Shown: positions 44,710-53,306 of the stretch, one piece after another
How positions within the stretch are numbered: position 1 is the first letter of the stretch
Layout: every line of letters starts with the position of its first letter
Source of the DNA: an uncultured Clostridium sp.
GTDB lineage: Bacteria > Bacillota > Clostridia > Clostridiales > Clostridiaceae
Length of the DNA stretch: 64,000 nt
Assembly (NCBI RefSeq): GCF_900769625.1
Contig: NZ_CAAGHK010000045.1
Span: forward strand, 1-64,000
Direction: 5' to 3'
Made by a program: the position numbers and the translations under genes
The notes under the pieces: model-generated
Database searches by the model: none
Seen by the model: the letters and a program-made list of their open reading frames with translations, nothing else
Told to the model about the DNA's origin: nothing

Positions 44710-45625
44710 TTTTCCCACTTCCTAATTTATGCATATTTTCTAAAGATCTTAATGCTTTAACTCTTATTTCTTCATCTAATTCAATTTCATTTTTCATATT
44801 CAATAGTGAGTCATAAAGATTTTCTAGTGTTGTCTTTTTCATATCCTGACAACATATTCTATCTCCTGGTATTATAAATTTTTTATCTGGATTTTTATTA
44901 TTAAGTTCATATAAAATACCTTCTTCTGTTGCAATAATATATTCTCTGCCATCATCTTTAGTTGCATAATTAATGATTCCACTTGTACTTCCTATATAAT
45001 CTGCCATATCTCGGATTTCCTTTGGACACTCTGGATGTACTAATATCTTTGCATTATTGTACTGATCTTTTGCTTTTAAAATATCTTCTCTGCTTACCTT
45101 ATTATGACATCTACAGAATCCATCCCATAGTATAAATTCTTTTTCAGGAAAAAACTCTGAAATGTATCCGCCTAAATTTTTATCAGGCAGAAATAATATC
45201 TGTTTCTGTGGAACATTTTTTAATATTTTCAATGCACTAGATGAAGTAACCGCTACATCACACTGTGCCTTAACTTTATAGGTAGAATTTATATAACATA
45301 CAACAAGTGCTTCTGGATATTTTTCTTTCATCTCAGCTACAGCTTTACTGCTAGCCATATCAGCCATAGCACATCCTGCACTAGGACATGGCATAAGCAC
45401 TCTCTTCTGAGGTGATAATATTTTTGCACTTTCGGCCATAAATCTTACTCCACAGAACATTATTACATTTTCACTGCAGTCTCTTGCTTTTTCACTTAAA
45501 TAATAGGAATCACCAACATAATCCGCCAAACCCTGGATTTCTCCTGGTTGATAATAGTGAGCCAGTATAACTGCATTTTTTTCCTTTTTTAATTTTAATA
45601 TTTTATCTTTTATATTTGCCCCCAT
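44702..45625 (-). CDS. nadA: Quinolinate synthase
   Basis: The 307-aa product has AHYYQPGEIQGLADYVGDSY near residue 21, the iron-sulfur ligands in CGVRFMAESAK near 58, the CPSAGCAMADM segment near 80, and CRCHNKV, VHPECP and the C-terminal DRICCQDMKKTTLENLYDSL. It condenses iminoaspartate and dihydroxyacetone phosphate with a [4Fe-4S] cluster. It is the first gene of nadA-nadB-nadC. A TGTATATACA palindrome just upstream (45656-45665) might be part of an NAD-responsive operator, but that is speculative. Confidence 0.96.
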   Translation of the reverse strand: MGANIKDKILKLKKEKNAVILAHYYQPGEIQGLADYVGDSYYLSEKARDCSENVIMFCGVRFMAESAKILSPQKRVLMPCPSAGCAMADMASSKAVAEMKEKYPEALVVCYINSTYKVKAQCDVAVTSSSALKILKNVPQKQILFLPDKNLGGYISEFFPEKEFILWDGFCRCHNKVSREDILKAKDQYNNAKILVHPECPKEIRDMADYIGSTSGIINYATKDDGREYIIATEEGILYELNNKNPDKKFIIPGDRICCQDMKKTTLENLYDSLLNMKNEIELDEEIRVKALRSLENMHKLGSGKNE

Positions 45626-45808
45626 ATTTACACCGCTTTTCTTTTATATTTACAGATGTATATACACCTTGTCAACTATTATATCATTGCATGTCCCTAT
45701 ACACAATAAATAAAATATTATTCAATAAATATTTAATCCTCTTTCAATCAAAGTTCTTTACAATAACATTTATTTTTTTAATTTTTTTACATTATTATAT
45801 TAACATAT

Positions 45809-45826
45809 AATACAAATAGTTGTATT
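45809..45826. promoter_or_regulatory. Operator-like palindrome in front of the GntR/ABC remnant
   Basis: AATACAA (45809-45815) and TTGTATT (45820-45826) are perfect inverted repeats 20 bases before the remnant ATG. YtrA-type GntR regulators bind such sites in front of their own operon, so this may be the surviving operator. Confidence 0.45.
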
Positions 45827-45844
45827 ATTGTTTTTCTTAAAAAT

Positions 45845-46095
45845 ATGGCTAAGATAGGTTATTCAAAAGAAGACGCAATTAAACTTGTTGAGACTATAAT
45901 AAAAGGAGATTAAATATAAAACTTGCTAACGCTCTTTTAACTCCAACAAACGGAGAAATTTTAATTAATGGCAAAAAGCCTGGGATAGAATCTAAAGAAA
46001 TAGTTTCTTATCTTCCAGAAAGAACATACTTAAATGACTGGATGAAAGTTTCTGATATTATAAATTTCTTTAGTGATTTTTATATTAAATCTTGA
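45845..46095 (+). pseudogene. Remnant of a GntR(YtrA)-ABC transporter operon, joined by deletion
   Basis: Two fragments lie next to each other. From 45845 to 45913 an ATG-started frame reads MAKIGYSKEDAIKLVETIIK, the C-terminus of a YtrA-like GntR regulator. From 45919 to 46095 the frame reads KLANALLTPTNGEILINGKK, PGIESKEIVSYLPER and WMKVSDIINFFSDFY, a piece of an ABC ATPase after the Walker A motif. Walker A, the signature and Walker B are all gone. The order matches GntR-ABC operons, so one locus has collapsed, with its promoter region and terminator still present. Confidence 0.82.
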
Positions 46096-46107
46096 ATAAA
46101 GAATAAT

Positions 46108-46147
46108 AAAAAATCACTTGATGCTGTAATAGCTCAAGTGATTTTTT
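46108..46147. terminator. Bidirectional terminator between the ABC remnant and hcp
   Basis: AAAAAATCACTTGA pairs with TCAAGTGATTTTTT (46108-46121 and 46134-46147), with A and T runs on the two sides, so it can end transcription from either direction. Confidence 0.92.
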
Positions 46148-46161
46148 ATTATTGGTTTATC

Positions 46162-48087
46162 TTATTTATTTAACTTAGCAAGTAAGTCTTCTACATTTAA
46201 TCCATGTACAGCACATGCTTCTGCTAATGTTTCCATTTGAGATGATGGACATCCTATGCAGTGCATTCCACATTCCATTAAAATATTTTTATTTTCAGGA
46301 TCTGCATTTACTATATCAACGATAACCATATCTTTAGTTATTACTCCGTTTTCTGCTTTTGCAGCCTTTACTTCTTCACCAAAGAACATTTCCATATCTT
46401 CTTCTACTGTTGATATTCCACCAATACCAAAATTTTCCACTAACACATTTGCAACATTAGGAGATAAGAATGCTGGAAGTGTTGGTCCTAAGTGAATTTC
46501 TTTTACTCCAAGATATAATAAGCTTAATAATACGATAACAGCTTTTTGTTCATACCATGCTATATTGTAGATGATAGGTAATTCATTTATATCACTTAAT
46601 TCAAATACTTCTTTTAATTTAAGTGCAATTAATGCTAATGAGTAAGAATCGTTACATTGACCTGCATCTAATACTCTTGGAATTCCACCAATATCACCTA
46701 AATCAAGTTTGTTATATTTATATTTTGCACATCCTGCAGTTAATATTACAGTATCCTTAGGTAATGCTTTTGCGAAATCTGTATAGTAATTTCTCTTAGA
46801 AGCTCTTCCATCACATCCTGCCATAACTACGAATTTCTTTATAGCTCCAGATTTAACAGCTTCTACAACTGTATCTGCTAAAGCAAATACCTGCTCATGA
46901 GCAAATCCACCAACTATTTCACCAGTTTCAATTTCTGTTGGAGCTTTACAAGTTTTTGCAAGTTCAATAATTTCTGAGAAATCTTTTACGCTTCCTGATT
47001 CTCCTTCAATATGCTTACATCCTGTAAATCCAGCAGCTCCTGTTGTGAACATTTTATCCTTATAAGAAGCTTTCGGTGGTACAATACAGTTTGTAGTCAT
47101 TAATATTGGTCCATTAAAGCTTTCAAATTCTTCTTTTTGTTTCCACCATGCATTTCCATAGTTACCTACTAAATGACTATATTTCTTAAGTTGTGGATAG
47201 TAGTGTGCTGGTAACATTTCTGAGTGAGTATAAATATCTACTCCCGTTCCTTCTGTCTGCTTTAATAATTGTTCTATATCAGCAAGGTCATGACCTGATA
47301 CTAATATTCCAGGATTCTTTCCAACACCAATATTAACTTTTGTTATTTCTGGATTTCCATAAGTTGAAGTATTAGCAGTATCAAGTAATGCCATTCCATC
47401 AACACCGACTTTACCTGTTTCTAAAGTTAATGCTACTAAATCATCAACAGTTAAAGAATCATCTAATAATTTTGCTAATGTTTCCTGCATGAATGCATCT
47501 ATTTCTTCATTATCATGTCCTAATGCATTAGCATGCTTAGAATATGCGCTTAATCCTTTTAATCCATAAGTTATCAATTCTCTTAAAGAACGAACATCTT
47601 CATTTTCTGTTGCACGAACACCAACTTCTTTAGATTCAGCCTTTTCCTTTAATATCTTATTTACTTCTTCTGCATCTTTATTACCATTAACAAGATTCTT
47701 TATATCTACTAATAATCCTGTTTTATTGTCTGAATTTACATCCCAAGTTGCAGCTTCTGATAAACCGCTCTTATCTGAAACTTCTTTCATTAATTCATTT
47801 TTTTTTGCTAATGTTTCTTTAACTCTTACGTAAAATACTTCATCATCAAAGTTAGCATTTGTAATTGTTGTAAATAAGTTGAGAGTTATGTAATGATTTA
47901 ATTCCTTGCTTACTTTTTTTCCTTCTTTACGTAAACGAGTTGTAACTTCACTTAAACCCTTTGTTGCATATATTAATAAGTCCTGCATGTTTGCAAGATC
48001 TGCACTCTTACCACATACTCCTACTTTAGTACAGCCTTTATTTCCTGCTGTTTCTTGACATTGAAAACAAAACATATTATTTTCCAT
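46162..48087 (-). CDS. hcp: Hydroxylamine reductase / hybrid-cluster protein fused to a DUF1858 domain
   Basis: The ATG at 48087 follows GGAGGATTTAATT; an ATG five codons earlier overlaps that site. The first 565 or so residues are Hcp: the N-terminal cluster cysteines 7, 10, 19 and 25 ([19 protein letters not shown]), then [13 protein letters not shown], GHxxTTNC-type ligand regions ([10 protein letters not shown]) and [25 protein letters not shown]. The last 70 residues ([31 protein letters not shown]) are a DUF1858 redox-disulfide domain. Hcp acts on hydroxylamine or nitric oxide under nitrosative stress. A Crp/Fnr-type palindrome sits at about -41.5 of its predicted promoter. Confidence 0.95.
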   Translation of the reverse strand: MENNMFCFQCQETAGNKGCTKVGVCGKSADLANMQDLLIYATKGLSEVTTRLRKEGKKVSKELNHYITLNLFTTITNANFDDEVFYVRVKETLAKKNELMKEVSDKSGLSEAATWDVNSDNKTGLLVDIKNLVNGNKDAEEVNKILKEKAESKEVGVRATENEDVRSLRELITYGLKGLSAYSKHANALGHDNEEIDAFMQETLAKLLDDSLTVDDLVALTLETGKVGVDGMALLDTANTSTYGNPEITKVNIGVGKNPGILVSGHDLADIEQLLKQTEGTGVDIYTHSEMLPAHYYPQLKKYSHLVGNYGNAWWKQKEEFESFNGPILMTTNCIVPPKASYKDKMFTTGAAGFTGCKHIEGESGSVKDFSEIIELAKTCKAPTEIETGEIVGGFAHEQVFALADTVVEAVKSGAIKKFVVMAGCDGRASKRNYYTDFAKALPKDTVILTAGCAKYKYNKLDLGDIGGIPRVLDAGQCNDSYSLALIALKLKEVFELSDINELPIIYNIAWYEQKAVIVLLSLLYLGVKEIHLGPTLPAFLSPNVANVLVENFGIGGISTVEEDMEMFFGEEVKAAKAENGVITKDMVIVDIVNADPENKNILMECGMHCIGCPSSQMETLAEACAVHGLNVEDLLAKLNK

Positions 48088-48181
48088 AATTAAATCCTCC
48101 ATAATTATAAATATACATTATCTATAAAATAAAAATTATATTTCTTTTTATTTAGCTGAGCTTCTCTCAAGCTATGTACTT

Positions 48182-48232
48182 ATTTTATCTGCAAATCAAA
48201 TTATAGTATGTAACAAATGTTACACACTATAA
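48182..48232 (-). promoter_or_regulatory. Crp/Fnr-type operator and promoter of hcp
   Basis: TGTAAC-N4-GTTACA lies at 48224-48209 within a wider 32-base near-perfect palindrome (48201-48232). A TAAAAT box at 48187-48182 begins 21 bases after the operator, which puts the operator centre about 41.5 bases before the expected start. That is the classic class II activator position. Confidence 0.75.
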
Positions 48233-48244
48233 TTTTTTAAAAAA

Positions 48245-48274
48245 TTAAGCTGGATATGCGCATATCCAGCTTAA
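48245..48274. terminator. Perfect 30-base palindrome after the 211-aa gene
   Basis: The arms begin TTAAGCTGGATATGC and its complement follows with no loop, 35 bases after the stop at 48309. The minus strand then reads TTTTTTAAAA, so it terminates the 211-aa gene upstream of the hcp promoter. Confidence 0.85.
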
Positions 48275-48308
48275 TCTACTATTGTAATATACCTTTAATT
48301 TATAACTC

Positions 48309-48944
48309 TTATTTAGTTATTGAAAAACTTCCGTCATCATTTTTTATATATTGAAATTCGTCATTTAAAGCATTAACAAATGCTTTAATCCATAAATCTC
48401 TTAAACTATAAAACTGATTAACATCAACATCTTCTCTTTCCCATACTTCTTTATGAACACAAATTCTCTTTTTCCATCTTATTTCATTTTCATTATTATA
48501 TAATATTTCATCAACCCTGTCACAAGGCATACCATCTAATATATAATCATTAATTTTAGTATATATATCTGACGGCGCATTAAAATTTGAACTTTCCTCT
48601 TTTACTTCATTAGCTGCTTTGATACCTTGTGCAATATATATATTCTGTATCTTTACAATATTGTTTACATCATTAACAATGATTGCTTTAGTCCATGCTG
48701 CCATTCTTCCTTCAGCATTATGTATTTTTTCCTGAAGCCATCCATGAATATTTCCTGTATCAATCATTTCTTCTAGTGGAGCATCTGGAAGCATTTCACC
48801 ATATTTATTTTCTATTTCACTCTTTACTTTATTAATATCTATATCTGTTGACTCAACAAATTTAATTACTTCTCTTTCTAAATTCTCAAACCATACTATT
48901 TTATTAAATAACCAGTAATGAATCTTACCTAAAAATAAACTCAT
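48309..48944 (-). CDS. Unrecognised 211-aa protein co-regulated with hcp
   Basis: I do not recognise the family. The protein is soluble and helical, rich in Trp, His and acidic residues. It holds an internal repeat: GKIHYWLFNKI at residues 6-16 and GNIHGWLQEKI at 64-74, each followed by a Glu-rich helix. Cysteines occur in GMPCDRVDEIL near 142 and RICVHKEVW near 163. Its promoter carries the same TGTAAC-N4-GTTACA site as hcp, at the same distance from a TATAAT box. That links it to nitrosative or redox stress by inference. AAGGAGAAAATAG precedes the ATG. Confidence 0.8.
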   Translation of the reverse strand: MSLFLGKIHYWLFNKIVWFENLEREVIKFVESTDIDINKVKSEIENKYGEMLPDAPLEEMIDTGNIHGWLQEKIHNAEGRMAAWTKAIIVNDVNNIVKIQNIYIAQGIKAANEVKEESSNFNAPSDIYTKINDYILDGMPCDRVDEILYNNENEIRWKKRICVHKEVWEREDVDVNQFYSLRDLWIKAFVNALNDEFQYIKNDDGSFSITK

Positions 48945-49000
48945 CTATTTTCTCCTTTTATATATAATTTATAACTTTTATTTAGTTTCTACATTTTTAT

Positions 49001-49043
49001 ATTATATATACAGATAACACAGACATCTGTAACATACGTTACA
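49001..49043 (-). promoter_or_regulatory. Crp/Fnr-type operator and promoter of the 211-aa gene
   Basis: TGTAACGTATGTTACA (minus strand) at 49043-49028 is a perfect palindrome apart from its centre. TATAAT at 49006-49001 begins 21 bases later, exactly as at hcp, so the site is centred near -41.5. Confidence 0.78.
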
Positions 49044-49062
49044 TATGGGTTAATAGAACATA

Positions 49063-49099
49063 ATTAATGCCTGCTGAATATATTTCAACAGGCATTAAT
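49063..49099 (-). terminator. Terminator of pdp
   Basis: ATTAATGCCTG pairs with CAGGCATTAAT (49063-49073 and 49089-49099), about 12 bases past the pdp stop on the minus strand. Confidence 0.75.
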
Positions 49100-49110
49100 T
49101 TTCTTATAAA

Positions 49111-50412
49111 CTATTTTAAAATTTCATCAATTAATGGACTTGTTTCTACTTTCTCATCAGTAAGAACGAATGCTTTATGAAGTTCTTTAAGCCAGTCTTC
49201 CTTTAGTTCCTGATCATGATAAACATAACATATAGTATCTCCAGCTTTTATGCTGTCACCTTTTTTACAGTTTATCTTTAGACCAACTCCATGGTTGATA
49301 TCATCTTCTTTAGTTGCTCTTCCAGCTCCAAGATGCATTGCAAGTATTCCAAGCTTTTCTGAATGAAGAACTTTTACGTTGCCATCCTTTTCTGCTTTTA
49401 CTTCAGTAATAAACTTTGATTTTGGAAGTAATGAAGTATCTTCTATCATATCTACATTTCCGCCTTGAGCTTTAACCATCTTCTTAAACATCTCAAAAGC
49501 CTTTCCTGAACTAACTGCATCTTCAAGAAGTTTTCTTGCTTGTTCCTTTTTTTCGGCGATTTTACCCTGCATAAGCATTATTTCTCCTGCCTGCATACAT
49601 AAATCTGTAAAATCCTTTGGTCCATTACCTTTTAAAGTTTCTACGGCTTCAATAATTTCAATTGAATTTCCTATTGCATTTCCAAGAGGCTGATTCATGT
49701 CTGTAATCATTGCCATTGTGTTTCTTCCAAGGTTATTTCCAATTGCAATCATAGCTTTTGCCAGTTTTACTGCATCTTCTGCTGTATGCATAAAAGCACC
49801 TTCACCATATTTTACATCTAAAAGTATCGTATCAGATCCTGATGCGAGCTTTTTTGACATTATAGAAGAAGCTATTAACGGAATTGAATTTACCGTACCA
49901 GTTACATCTCTTAAAGCATATAGTTTCTTATCTGCTGGTACAAGTTCTCCAGTCTGTCCTATTATTGCAATTCCAACTTCCTGAACCTGATTCTTGAATT
50001 CCTCTTCACTTAAAAAGCAATTGAATCCTTCAATTGATTCAAGCTTATCCAAAGTACCTCCAGTATGGCCAAGACCTCTTCCTGACATCTTTGCAACTTT
50101 CAGCCCACATGCTGCAACCATAGGTCCAAGAGCCATAGAAGTCTTATCACCAACTCCTCCTGTTGAATGCTTATCTGCTTTTATTCCATCAATTGAAGAT
50201 AAATCAATAACATCTCCGCTATACATCATTGCTTTTGCTAAATACGCTGTTTCCCCATCACTCATTCCATTTAAAACAATTGCCATAAGAAGGGAGCTTG
50301 TCTGATAATCTGGAATAGATCCATCAACAATTCCATCAATCCAGAATTGTATTTCTTCATCTGTCAGTTCTTGTTTTTCTCTTTTTTTATTTATAATATC
50401 AACAAAACGCAT
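49111..50412 (-). CDS. pdp: Pyrimidine-nucleoside phosphorylase
   Basis: The 433-aa protein has the family signature KMSGRGLGHTGGTLDKLES near residue 108, the phosphate-site KHSTGGVGDKTSMALGP near 81 and YALRDVTGTVNSIPLIASSI near 168. It cleaves uridine, deoxyuridine and thymidine with phosphate. The length and the acceptance of both uridine and thymidine fit Pdp of Firmicutes rather than strict DeoA. It lies downstream of deoC in the same direction, 225 bases apart, and so feeds deoxyribose-1-phosphate towards DeoC after isomerisation. AGAGAGGAATTAAT precedes the ATG. Confidence 0.95.
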   Translation of the reverse strand: MRFVDIINKKREKQELTDEEIQFWIDGIVDGSIPDYQTSSLLMAIVLNGMSDGETAYLAKAMMYSGDVIDLSSIDGIKADKHSTGGVGDKTSMALGPMVAACGLKVAKMSGRGLGHTGGTLDKLESIEGFNCFLSEEEFKNQVQEVGIAIIGQTGELVPADKKLYALRDVTGTVNSIPLIASSIMSKKLASGSDTILLDVKYGEGAFMHTAEDAVKLAKAMIAIGNNLGRNTMAMITDMNQPLGNAIGNSIEIIEAVETLKGNGPKDFTDLCMQAGEIMLMQGKIAEKKEQARKLLEDAVSSGKAFEMFKKMVKAQGGNVDMIEDTSLLPKSKFITEVKAEKDGNVKVLHSEKLGILAMHLGAGRATKEDDINHGVGLKINCKKGDSIKAGDTICYVYHDQELKEDWLKELHKAFVLTDEKVETSPLIDEILK

Positions 50413-50637
50413 ATTAATTCCTCTCTTTTATTTAAAATAAACTATTAATTATAAGAATTATTCACCAAATCAAAATATATATGATAATTGACAATTGCCA
50501 TTGAACAATTGTCAATTAAGATAAAAATCCTTGAAGAATTTTTTGAACTATATATTCTATTTATCTTCTGATATTTTAAATTAACATCACAATTGAACAT
50601 TCCAACTATTACTAGTAATTGTCAAATAATAACTATC
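50413..50637. repeat. Repeat-containing spacer between deoC and pdp
   Basis: GATAATTGACAATTGCCATT followed by GAACAATTGTCAATTAA forms an inverted repeat of the same CAATTGACAATT family seen at 14.4, 32.1, 32.7 and 54.7 kb. No ORF is seen. Confidence 0.5.
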
Positions 50638-51300
50638 CTAATATCCTTGTGTTGTTTCACCTTTTAAAAGACCCACAGCTCTGCTTGTTCCAATTCTGTC
50701 ACAGCCTTCATTTAAGAACATTTCAAGATCTTCAACTGTACTAACTCCACCTGCTGCCTTAATCTTTACATCTGGTCCGATGTGTTTTTTGAATAATTTA
50801 ACATCTGCAAGTGTAGCTCCGCCAGTTCCGAATCCTGTAGATGTCTTAATGTAATCAGCACCAGCATCTGTTACTGATTTACACATAGCTATCTTTTCTT
50901 CTTCTGTAAGATAGCAAGTTTCTATTATAACCTTTAATATTTTGTTTCCACATGCTTCTTTTAAAGTTCTAATTTCTTCAGTAACTTTATCAAATAATTT
51001 ATTTTTAACATCAGTGATATTGATAACCATATCTATTTCATTGGCTCCATCTTCTAAAGCCTTTTTTGTTTCTGTTACTTTAGCTTCAGTACAAGAGTAT
51101 CCTAAAGGAAATCCTACAACTGTACATATATTAAGCTTAGGATATTTTTCATGTATACGTGATATATAACATGCTGGTATACATACAGATGCTGTCTTAT
51201 ATTCGATTGCATCATCGCAAATTTTCTGTATATCTTCCCAAGTTGCAACTGGATTTAATAATGTATGATCTACGTGTTTTAAAATTTCTGCCTTATTCAT
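50638..51300 (-). CDS. deoC: Deoxyribose-phosphate aldolase
   Basis: The 220-aa product has the class I aldolase features of DeoC: DHTLLNPVATWEDIQKIC near residue 11, the substrate-binding region EIDMVINI near 92, LKVIIETCYL near 134 with the first active lysine, and the Schiff-base lysine in YIKTSTGFGTGGATL near 167, then VKIKAAGGVST. It splits 2-deoxyribose-5-phosphate to acetaldehyde and glyceraldehyde-3-phosphate. It is divergent from a DeoR-family gene with a palindrome between them. AAGAGGTAAAAATA precedes the ATG. Confidence 0.96.
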   Translation of the reverse strand: MNKAEILKHVDHTLLNPVATWEDIQKICDDAIEYKTASVCIPACYISRIHEKYPKLNICTVVGFPLGYSCTEAKVTETKKALEDGANEIDMVINITDVKNKLFDKVTEEIRTLKEACGNKILKVIIETCYLTEEEKIAMCKSVTDAGADYIKTSTGFGTGGATLADVKLFKKHIGPDVKIKAAGGVSTVEDLEMFLNEGCDRIGTSRAVGLLKGETTQGY

Positions 51301-51381
51301 TATTTTTACCTCTTTTCTTTATACTTACTAAAGTATTTATTATGTGATAATTTTAATACTTTTTTGTTATAAGGTCAACAC

Positions 51382-51405
51382 AAAATGTTAAAGTTCAAAC
51401 ATTTT
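51382..51405. promoter_or_regulatory. Candidate DeoR operator between deoC and the deoR-type gene
   Basis: AAAATGTT (51382-51389) and AACATTTT (51398-51405) form an inverted repeat with an eight-base spacer, 82 bases upstream of the deoC start in the divergent promoter region. Confidence 0.5.
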
Positions 51406-51581
51406 AAAATTAAGTTTTTATTAATTAAAATACATCACTATTAATATTTCTCATTTTTTATAGTCTTAAACCTATATTCTAAATTACATCTACACTAATA
51501 TATACCTATTTCAACTCTTTAACTATTTAAATAATAATGTTAGAATATAAACAATAAATTCAACGAATAAGGTGATAGATT

Positions 51582-52364
51582 TTGAATAAAAAACTGCAGC
51601 GTACAAATAAAATAATAAATATACTAAAGGAAAAGAACGGTGCTACCGTGAAAGAATTAGCCTTAACCCTTGGTGTCTCTGAAATGACTATCCGACGTGA
51701 TCTTGAAGTTTTAAAGTCAAATAATATTATAAATAATGTTTATGGTGCTGCTATTTATAATCCATCTAACTGTATTGAAAAGCTTGAATCATTTTATAAT
51801 ATTGAAAATGAGCTTATCAAACATGAAAATGAAAAAATTAAAATCGGCAGACTTGCTGCCAGTCTTATAAATGAAGATGATATTATTATCATTGATACTG
51901 GCACAACAACTGAAAAATTAGCAGAATTTATTAATGATAATAAAAATATCAGTGTACTCATTTATAATACTAATATACTTATGGCTTTATCTAAAAAGAA
52001 AAATATTAAACTTATTTTTTCAGGTGGTTATTTCCATCCAAATACCATGATGTTTGAAAGTCCCGAAGGAATATCACTTATAGAAAAGACACGTGCCACA
52101 AAAGTTTTTGTTTCAGCTGCTGGAGTGCATGAAAACCTTGGTGTTACATGTTCTAATAATTATGAAGTACTAACAAAACAGGCTATTATTAAATCGTCAC
52201 TTGAAAAAATACTTCTCATAGATTCACAAAAATTTGATGTTGTGAAATCTTCTTATTTTGCTGAACTTACTGATTTTGATACCATAATAACCGATAGCGG
52301 AATTAGTGAAGAATGGAAGAATACAATTAATGATTTGGGAATAAAGCTTCTTATAGCTCCCTAA
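51582..52364 (+). CDS. DeoR-family transcriptional regulator
   Basis: The start is a TTG at 51582 behind AAGGTGATAGATT. The 260-aa protein has a DeoR helix-turn-helix (NGATVKELALTLGVSEMTIR near residues 18-38) and a DeoR sensor domain with IIIDTGTTTEKLAEF near 107 and VFVSAAGVHENLGVTCSN near 176, which binds a phosphorylated sugar. The divergent position to deoC suggests it represses the deoC-pdp genes and is induced by deoxyribose-5-phosphate or a related compound. Confidence 0.9.
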   Translation: MNKKLQRTNKIINILKEKNGATVKELALTLGVSEMTIRRDLEVLKSNNIINNVYGAAIYNPSNCIEKLESFYNIENELIKHENEKIKIGRLAASLINEDDIIIIDTGTTTEKLAEFINDNKNISVLIYNTNILMALSKKKNIKLIFSGGYFHPNTMMFESPEGISLIEKTRATKVFVSAAGVHENLGVTCSNNYEVLTKQAIIKSSLEKILLIDSQKFDVVKSSYFAELTDFDTIITDSGISEEWKNTINDLGIKLLIAP

Positions 52365-52387
52365 TAATTTAAAATATAATAATTAAA

Positions 52388-52432
52388 AGAAATGGATACA
52401 GATTTGTTCAGCTAAATCTGTATCCATTTTTT
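52388..52432. terminator. Bidirectional terminator between deoR and the Crp/Fnr gene
   Basis: AAATGGATACAGATTT pairs with AAATCTGTATCCATTT (52390-52405 and 52414-52429), followed by T residues. Confidence 0.9.
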
Positions 52433-52467
52433 ATATAGATCTGTTGCTCATTACCTATAGCTATATA

Positions 52468-53157
52468 TTATTCTAAAAGTTCCTCTTCTAAATCTTCTAT
52501 TCTTATAACTTTGATATTACTTCTATCAAATTCAATAATTCCATCATCTCGCAATTTCATTAATTCCCTTGAAAGCGATGGCCTTGGAATTCCAAGAAGA
52601 GATGATATCTGCTCTTTTGTAAGCTTAAGTTTAATTTCTGTTGTCTTTTGAGACTTAACTTGTTCCAATATAAAATTAATAACCTTCTGTCTTATACTTT
52701 TAAATGATATAGTCTTAATTTTCCTATTTAATACAAAAATCTTATTACTGAGCAGGATAATAAAGTTTCTTAAAATTATTTCTTCATTAAGACATAATTT
52801 TATTATGTCCTCTTTATTTATATATGAAATCCTGCAGTCAGAAGCGGCAATTATTGTCGCAGGGTATTCATTGTCTTCAGAATACATTATTGCTTCTCCA
52901 AAAACCTCTCCCTCTTCCATCCTTTTCACTACTATATGTTTTCCACTTGAATATATTTTCTGTATTTCAATAACCCCATCTACTATTAAACCAACCCCGG
53001 TGCATATATCTCCTTCATTAGCAATTATCTGATCTTTTGAATATGTCTTTGATATATGACGTAACTCTGAAATAATTTTTTCTACTTTATAATCTTCTAC
53101 ATCATTAAAAATTTCATTCTTTTTTAATTTATCCATAATTTCTTTAATATTTTTCAT
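52468..53157 (-). CDS. Crp/Fnr-family transcriptional regulator (possibly HcpR-like)
   Basis: The ATG at 53157 is preceded by ATAGGTGTCAGAT; a GTG three codons earlier overlaps that site. The 229-aa protein has an N-terminal cyclic-nucleotide-binding-like beta barrel (residues 15-130, with GDICTGVGLIVDGVIEI and MEEGEVFGEAIMYS) and a C-terminal winged helix with the recognition segment LLGIPRPSLSRELMKLRDDG near 195-214. It has only three cysteines and no Fnr-type N-terminal cluster, like HcpR and related proteins. It lies 3.5-5 kb from the two TGTAAC-N4-GTTACA promoters and is the best local candidate to bind them. Confidence 0.88.
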   Translation of the reverse strand: MKNIKEIMDKLKKNEIFNDVEDYKVEKIISELRHISKTYSKDQIIANEGDICTGVGLIVDGVIEIQKIYSSGKHIVVKRMEEGEVFGEAIMYSEDNEYPATIIAASDCRISYINKEDIIKLCLNEEIILRNFIILLSNKIFVLNRKIKTISFKSIRQKVINFILEQVKSQKTTEIKLKLTKEQISSLLGIPRPSLSRELMKLRDDGIIEFDRSNIKVIRIEDLEEELLE

Positions 53158-53254
53158 ATCTGACACCTATCTTAAAATTTATGTATAATAAACTATAATA
53201 AATATTCTCATTATAATTCTATCTTCAGTTTATTATAATCAATTTTCTATATAA

Positions 53255-53297
53255 TAAAAGGCTTTTCCTGAAATAATTTTCAAGAAAAGCCGCTTTA
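53255..53297 (-). terminator. Terminator of brnQ
   Basis: GGCTTTTC and GAAAAGCC arms (53260-53267 and 53284-53291 approximately) with flanking pairs follow the brnQ stop within 20 bases; TTTTATT follows. Confidence 0.8.
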
Positions 53298-53306
53298 TTT
53301 TTAATT

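Noticed and set aside
45656..45665. NiaR-type operator before nadA
   Set aside because: The TGTATATACA palindrome is short and AT-rich and I could not match it to a known NAD-repressor site with confidence.
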